A stretch of DNA of 9,464 nucleotides from Wenzhouxiangella sp. Lineage in GTDB: Bacteria; Pseudomonadota; Gammaproteobacteria; Xanthomonadales; Wenzhouxiangellaceae. The stretch's first letter is position 1. Each line of letters begins with the position of its first letter. The notes beneath the pieces are model-generated. The model saw only the letters and a program-made list of their open reading frames with translations. It was not told the DNA's origin and made no database searches. The position numbers and the translations under genes are program-made. The stretch lies in assembly GCA_007127425.1 (NCBI GenBank), contig SKZJ01000024.1:1-9464 (forward strand). Direction: 5' to 3'. Below are positions 6,226 to 9,464 of the stretch, piece after piece.

Positions 6226-6549
6226 TCAGTGGGGCCGAACCGCCAGGTAATAGCGGCCCCGCTCGAAGCGGTCGAAGAACTGACCCAGGAGGGGATGGCT
6301 GATCTGGTGACCGGAGGGATCGGCTTCCAGGTGCTGTTCGGCGACGTAGGTGGAATGCTCGGCACCGTCGACAAGGACGTGGTACCAGGGCTTGTCCCGT
6401 GGCGGCAGGCTGACGGCCATTTGCTCGTACCATTCCTCGGTGCCCTCGAAGACCGGGTCGATATCGACAATGACGCCGCGGTAGTCGTACCTGCGGTGAT
6501 GGACGATCTGGCCGATGGGAAACTGCGGTGTGGTGTGGTGTTCAGTCAT
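6226..6549 (-). CDS. hspQ: Heat shock protein HspQ / YccV-like hemimethylated-DNA-binding domain protein
   Basis: The 107-residue product matches the HspQ family in length and motifs: FPIGQIVHH (10-18), YRGVIVDIDP (23-32), PWYHVLVDG (54-62) and TYVAEQHLE (67-75), forming the small beta-barrel YccV-like domain. In enterobacteria HspQ is a heat-induced factor that influences DnaA stability and acts as a specificity factor for Lon. It is cytoplasmic, with no signal peptide or membrane segment. The start at 6549 puts the conserved FPIGQ motif at residue 10, as in relatives. Upstream, TTGACA occurs at 6618-6623 on the minus strand, but the best -10 partner (TATGAG) is only 14 nt away, and no convincing heat-shock sigma promoter was found. 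It is transcribed after the dipeptidase gene but separated from it by hairpins, so it probably has its own promoter. Confidence 0.9.
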   Translation of the reverse strand: MTEHHTTPQFPIGQIVHHRRYDYRGVIVDIDPVFEGTEEWYEQMAVSLPPRDKPWYHVLVDGAEHSTYVAEQHLEADPSGHQISHPLLGQFFDRFERGRYYLAVRPH

Positions 6550-6620
6550 GCCACCACCATAACCCGTCCGAATGATCGATGCATGCGCTGCTCGGTCCTC
6601 ATATTCAGAAGCGTCCCTGT

Positions 6621-6640
6621 CAACAAAACCCGCCCGGGTT
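6621..6640 (-). terminator. Possible intrinsic terminator of the dipeptidase gene
   Basis: On the minus strand AACCC, a GGGC loop and GGGTT (6627-6640) form a short GC-rich stem directly followed by TTGTTG, a modest T-rich tail. It lies about 55 nt after the dipeptidase stop and beyond the larger hairpin at 6663-6689. Confidence 0.4.
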
Positions 6641-6662
6641 GTGTCCCGTTTTCGGTCACCTC

Positions 6663-6689
6663 AACGGGTGGGGCAGGACCCCACCCGTT
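6663..6689 (-). terminator. Strong hairpin directly after the dipeptidase stop
   Basis: AACGGGTGGGG (6663-6673) and CCCCACCCGTT (6679-6689) form a perfect 11-bp stem with a 5-nt CAGGA loop, starting 5 nt after the dipeptidase stop codon. No T-run follows on either strand, so it may be a transcript-stabilising 3' hairpin or a REP-like element rather than a terminator by itself. Confidence 0.6.
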
Positions 6690-6694
6690 CGGGG

Positions 6695-7948
6695 TCATTC
6701 GAAGTCTTCGAAGCGCGCGTCGGAGGCCGGGCGTTCGGACTGCAGGCGCTCGGAAACGGCTTCGGCTTCCCGCATCACACGCAGAACGTTGTTGCCGAGG
6801 ATGGCGCGGATGTCGCCGTCTTCGTAGCCGCGTCGGATCAGCTCGGCAACCAGGGCGGGGTAGGTGGAGGCATCCTCCAGGCCGACCGGGACGGTGGTGA
6901 TGCCGTCGTAGTCACCGCCGATGCCGATGTGCTCGACACCGATACGCTCACGGATGTAGTCGATATGGTCGGCCACGTCGGTCAGGTGGGCCTGCTCTTG
7001 CGGATTGGCTTCCAGCCAGGCTTCCATGCCGGCTTCGACGGCTTTGGGGTCGCCGGGATGCAGGTCTTCGAGCCGGCTGCGTTTTGCAGTACGCTCGGCA
7101 CCCCACTGGCGCACCTCCTCGTTGACGAAACTCGGCACGAAAGTGACCATGACCACGCCGCCGTTATCGGGCAGTCGATCGAGCACATCGTCGGGCACGT
7201 TGCGCGGATGCGGGGTCACGCCCATGGCCGAGGAATGCGAGAAGATCACCGGTGCTTCACTGACATCGAGCGTGTCGTGCATGACCGCCGGACTGACGTG
7301 CGACAGATCGATGAGCATGCCCAGCCAGTTCATCTCGCGCACGACTTCCTTGCCGAAGTCGCTCAATCCGTCGTGGCGCGGTGTGTCGGTGGCAGCATCG
7401 GCCCAGTCATGGCTCTGCCAGTGGGTCAGCGTGAGGTAGATGGCACCGAGGCGATGGAACATGCGCAGGGTGGCCAGGGAATTGTTGAGCACATGCCCGC
7501 CCTCCAGGCCCAGCATGGAAGGAATCTTTCCTTCGCCGAACACACGTTCCAGCTCGTCGGCGGTCGTAACGAACTCCAGCTCATCGTGGCGATCGATCAG
7601 GCGGTGAGTCAGGTCGATCTGTTCGAGCTGGACTCGCACCGCTTCGTCACCGCTATAGGCCGGCGGGACATACACCGACCAGAACTGCGCGCCGAGCCGC
7701 CCTGCCTTCAGCCGCTCCATGTCGGTGTGCATGGGCGGGTCAAGCTCGGAAGTGTCGTCGTTCAGGTCGATGGCTTCAAGGCGATTGTCGACCCGCGTCC
7801 GATACTGCCAGGGCACGTCGTTGTGGCCGTCGATCAATGGCGTATCGGCCAGCAGCTCAAGGGCGCGCTGGTACTCGGGGGAACGTTCGTCGGCCAGCGC
7901 CGGTACGGCCAGCACCATGAAAATTGCGACGGGAATGAATTTCAGCAT
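6695..7948 (-). CDS. Secreted membrane-dipeptidase family metallopeptidase (M19)
   Basis: M19 enzymes hydrolyse dipeptides with a two-zinc centre and often accept D-amino acids at the C-terminal position. The 417-residue protein has a signal peptide (residues 1-19, PALA before DE) without a lipobox cysteine, so a soluble periplasmic enzyme is expected. Metal-binding positions of the family are visible: His42 and Asp44 (DGHNDVPW), Glu149 (GLEGGHVL), His217 (LIDLSHVS) and His238 (IFSHSSAMG). The GIGGDYDG motif (343-349) carries the catalytic-region Asp, and GNNVLRV near the end is also typical. The start at 7948 is chosen because it begins the signal peptide and is preceded by GAGAG; in-frame starts further upstream would bury it. 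The neighbouring gene upstream is another peptidase, with a 387-bp gap between them. Confidence 0.93.
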   Translation of the reverse strand: MLKFIPVAIFMVLAVPALADERSPEYQRALELLADTPLIDGHNDVPWQYRTRVDNRLEAIDLNDDTSELDPPMHTDMERLKAGRLGAQFWSVYVPPAYSGDEAVRVQLEQIDLTHRLIDRHDELEFVTTADELERVFGEGKIPSMLGLEGGHVLNNSLATLRMFHRLGAIYLTLTHWQSHDWADAATDTPRHDGLSDFGKEVVREMNWLGMLIDLSHVSPAVMHDTLDVSEAPVIFSHSSAMGVTPHPRNVPDDVLDRLPDNGGVVMVTFVPSFVNEEVRQWGAERTAKRSRLEDLHPGDPKAVEAGMEAWLEANPQEQAHLTDVADHIDYIRERIGVEHIGIGGDYDGITTVPVGLEDASTYPALVAELIRRGYEDGDIRAILGNNVLRVMREAEAVSERLQSERPASDARFEDFE

Positions 7949-8119
7949 GTCTCTCGCTTCTTTGGTTCGCATGACAAGGAAGCGGAGATTATCGCAGATG
8001 AGTGCCGATTGCCGGACCTTGGCTGGCACAGAGAGGGGTGGGGGCGAGGTGGGAATAAGTTGAAAACAAACAGGGACACGATGCCACCTCCCCGCCTTTA
8101 AACCTTCTCGCACACTTCA
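7949..8119 (-). other. Leader region upstream of the dipeptidase gene
   Basis: No gene is supported here. A promoter candidate is listed separately. A short imperfect inverted repeat joins the GGCGAGGTGG region (8043-8052) with CCACCTCCCCGCC (8085-8097). Between its arms is an A-rich stretch, gttgaaaacaaacagg, unlike the GC-rich surroundings. I could not assign it to a named element. Confidence 0.4.
7988..7996 (-). promoter_or_regulatory. Possible extended -10 promoter of the dipeptidase gene
   Basis: On the minus strand TGCGATAAT matches an extended -10 box (TGn followed by GATAAT, 7988-7993). No good -35 box is seen 17 nt upstream. Transcription from near 7981 would give a leader of roughly 32 nt to the ATG at 7948. 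Confidence 0.35.
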
Positions 8120-8334
8120 TAGCGGGTGGTATTCGGTCGATCACGGTCGGGGCGGGTGACGGACTAACCACCCGAGTCATCCCGATCCATCTTCCTCACC
8201 AACAGCCATGCCGAAGGCGATCATGCCGTCAGTGGCAACGTGCCAATCGTATCGACGCCAGGGCCACCAGGCCCAATCGAGCCGACAGGGCCGATCACCC
8301 GCCCAGGCCGTGATCGACTGGATGCCACCCGCTA
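8120..8334. repeat. Inverted-repeat pair, MITE-like or REP doublet
   Basis: A 43-nt arm at 8120-8162 and a 44-nt arm at 8291-8334 are inverted copies. They share TAGCGGGTGG, GTCGATCACGG and GGGCGGGTGA blocks with five substitutions and one 1-nt gap. The right arm contains its own perfect hairpin, CGATCAC (8292-8298) with GTGATCG (8310-8316). The 128-bp interior has no supported gene; it holds one small hairpin, GGGCC-ACCA-GGCCC (8261-8274). The unit sits between two convergent-free minus-strand genes and starts 1-2 bp after the P1 peptidase stop. On the minus strand the right arm is preceded by G, making GTAG at its edge. Confidence 0.75.
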
Positions 8335-8335
8335 C

Positions 8336-9464
8336 TCACCCACCTCCACGGGACTGCTCCAGCAAGCTCTTGACTTTCTCGACCGGCAACGCTTCGATGG
8401 TCCGACCCTCGTGCCCGGTCATGGTCTCGGCGGCAAACAGGGAATTGAGAATGGCTTCCTCGGTGGCCTCGACCGCGGCCAAAAACAGCGGGCTCATGGC
8501 CGCATTGGACAGCTCGGTGAATTCGTGTCGGTCACGTCCATCGGCATGGATGCGTACTTCGTCGGCCGTGGAAAAGGCGATGACGTAATCGCCCGAGCCG
8601 TTGGACATGAAACCGCCGACCCGACCCACGCCCAGCAGTGTGCGCCTGGCCAGGCGTTCGAGGTTGCGAGCGGTGACCGGCGCGTTGGTGGCCACGACGA
8701 TCATGATCGAGCCGTCGACATCTTCATCGTATTCCGAGCCTGAAGCATTCGCACCACTGGTCTTATCGGGCCGATCGTAGGGCACCTTGTCGGCCAGGTA
8801 ATGATTGCCCAGGTGCTCGCCGACGCGTACGCCGTCAATGGTCAACACGCCGCCGAAATTGGATTGCACCAGCACGCCCAGGGTGTAACCCCCTTCGGAG
8901 TCGGGCAGTATCCGCGAGGCTGTACCGATCCCGGCCTTGAAGCCCAGCGCCCGCGTGCCGGTACCGGCACCGACATTGCCCTCGGCCACCTGGCCGCTCG
9001 CGGCCGCTTCGATGGCCCGATGGACATGATCGGGCTCGATGACTCGGGCGCGGATGTCGTTGAGCCAGCCATCGTTGGTCTCCCCCGCCACGGCATTGAC
9101 CGAGCGCACGTCATCGTTGCCTTCCAGGTTCAGCACCCAGTCGGCCACGCCATGCGCGGCCTGGTAAATGCCCAGGGTGTTGGTCAGGGCAATGGGAGTT
9201 TCGAGCTCACCCAGCTCCTGCACCTGGCTCAGGCCCAGCGCCTTGCCGAAACCATTGCCGACGTAAACGGCGGCCGGTACGCGCTCGGCAAACGGATTGC
9301 CGTCATGCGGGAGGATGGCCGTGACCCCGGTCCGGATGTCGTCACCTTCGATCAGCGTGTGGTGGCCGACCTTCACGCCGGTCACATCGGTGATGGCGTT
9401 GTGTTCGCCGGGCGTGAGGATGCCGATCTCGATGCCCAGATCGCGGGCTCGGTCACCGGCATCG
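8336..9464 (-). CDS. P1-family (DmpA/BapA-type) aminopeptidase, 5' end missing
   Basis: P1 peptidases (peptidase family S58) are N-terminal-nucleophile enzymes that cut themselves into two subunits and release N-terminal L-, D- or beta-amino acids from peptides, depending on the member. The frame is open to the right edge, with 375 residues visible; the GTG at 9385 is an internal valine (AITDVTGVKVGHH), not a start. Family motifs follow in order: RTGVTAILPHDGNPF, GNGFGKALG, AGETNDGWLND, GNVGAGTGTRALGFKAGIGTASR (split here for length: GNVGAGTG, then GFKAGIGTASR) and GVLVQSNFGG. DGSIMIVVATNAP follows, with the nucleophile Ser codon at 8708-8710 and the self-cleavage Gly just before it. Ser falls at visible residue 252, close to Ser250 of Ochrobactrum DmpA, so only a short N-terminus and perhaps a signal peptide are missing. 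Downstream lies the inverted-repeat pair, then the dipeptidase gene. Confidence 0.93.
   Translation of the reverse strand, partial: DAGDRARDLGIEIGILTPGEHNAITDVTGVKVGHHTLIEGDDIRTGVTAILPHDGNPFAERVPAAVYVGNGFGKALGLSQVQELGELETPIALTNTLGIYQAAHGVADWVLNLEGNDDVRSVNAVAGETNDGWLNDIRARVIEPDHVHRAIEAAASGQVAEGNVGAGTGTRALGFKAGIGTASRILPDSEGGYTLGVLVQSNFGGVLTIDGVRVGEHLGNHYLADKVPYDRPDKTSGANASGSEYDEDVDGSIMIVVATNAPVTARNLERLARRTLLGVGRVGGFMSNGSGDYVIAFSTADEVRIHADGRDRHEFTELSNAAMSPLFLAAVEATEEAILNSLFAAETMTGHEGRTIEALPVEKVKSLLEQSRGGG

Noticed and set aside
6572..8101. A 509-codon open frame on the plus strand opposite the dipeptidase gene
   Set aside because: It is the antisense of a well-supported M19 peptidase and shows no recognisable domain.
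7949..8113. A 55-residue N-terminal extension of the dipeptidase
   Set aside because: It would place the signal peptide inside the protein; the start at 7948 gives a normal export signal.
8240..8340. Plus-strand Gly-Pro-rich stretch (PGPPGPIEPTGPI) that looks collagen-like
   Set aside because: It covers only a few triplets within the inverted-repeat unit, lacks a ribosome binding site and runs into the antisense of the P1 peptidase gene.
9383..9385. GTG at 9385 as the start of the P1 peptidase
   Set aside because: Conserved family sequence (RARDLGIEIG, AITDV) continues upstream in the same frame to the edge, so this valine is internal.

Overview
The window looks like chromosomal DNA of a GC-rich gammaproteobacterium. 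The homodimeric pyruvate dehydrogenase E1 (AceE, 887 residues), the E3 with its own N-terminal lipoyl domain, HspQ, and GTAG-type palindromic repeats would all fit a Xanthomonadales/Chromatiales-like lineage. That placement is inference from gene content, not from a marker gene. Every gene reads on the minus strand, so transcription runs from right to left.

Layout, in transcription order from the right edge. (1) A P1-family (DmpA/BapA-type) self-processing aminopeptidase runs off the right edge. (2) A 387-bp gap holds a pair of inverted 43/44-bp repeats resembling a small MITE or REP doublet. (3) A secreted M19 membrane-dipeptidase-type metallopeptidase ends at a strong hairpin. (4) hspQ, a small heat-shock/YccV-like protein. 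(5) A small secreted SnoaL-like protein. (6) The pyruvate dehydrogenase locus: aceE (E1), aceF (E2), a membrane-anchored retropepsin-like aspartic protease, and the first 161 codons of lpd (E3), which runs off the left edge.

The pyruvate dehydrogenase genes work as one complex. AceE decarboxylates pyruvate on thiamine diphosphate, AceF carries the acetyl group on lipoyl-Lys44 and passes it to CoA, and Lpd reoxidises the lipoyl group. The aspartic protease begins 5 bp after aceF and is probably co-transcribed. A nearly self-complementary 84-nt repeat then separates it from lpd. The two peptidases at the right suggest periplasmic peptide breakdown. HspQ and the SnoaL-like protein show no clear functional link to their neighbours.

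Most of the window is housekeeping, and I see no convincing new defence or mobile system. The noteworthy structure is repeat DNA in and around the pyruvate dehydrogenase genes. The 5' flank, lipoyl domain and linker of lpd and aceF are two copies of one roughly 500-bp block, about 91% identical by hand count. They differ in length only by three units of a 7-bp repeat (21 bp, in frame). Inside both linkers a dispersed-type palindrome is translated in frame, and REP hairpins sit at matching positions 39 nt upstream of both start codons.
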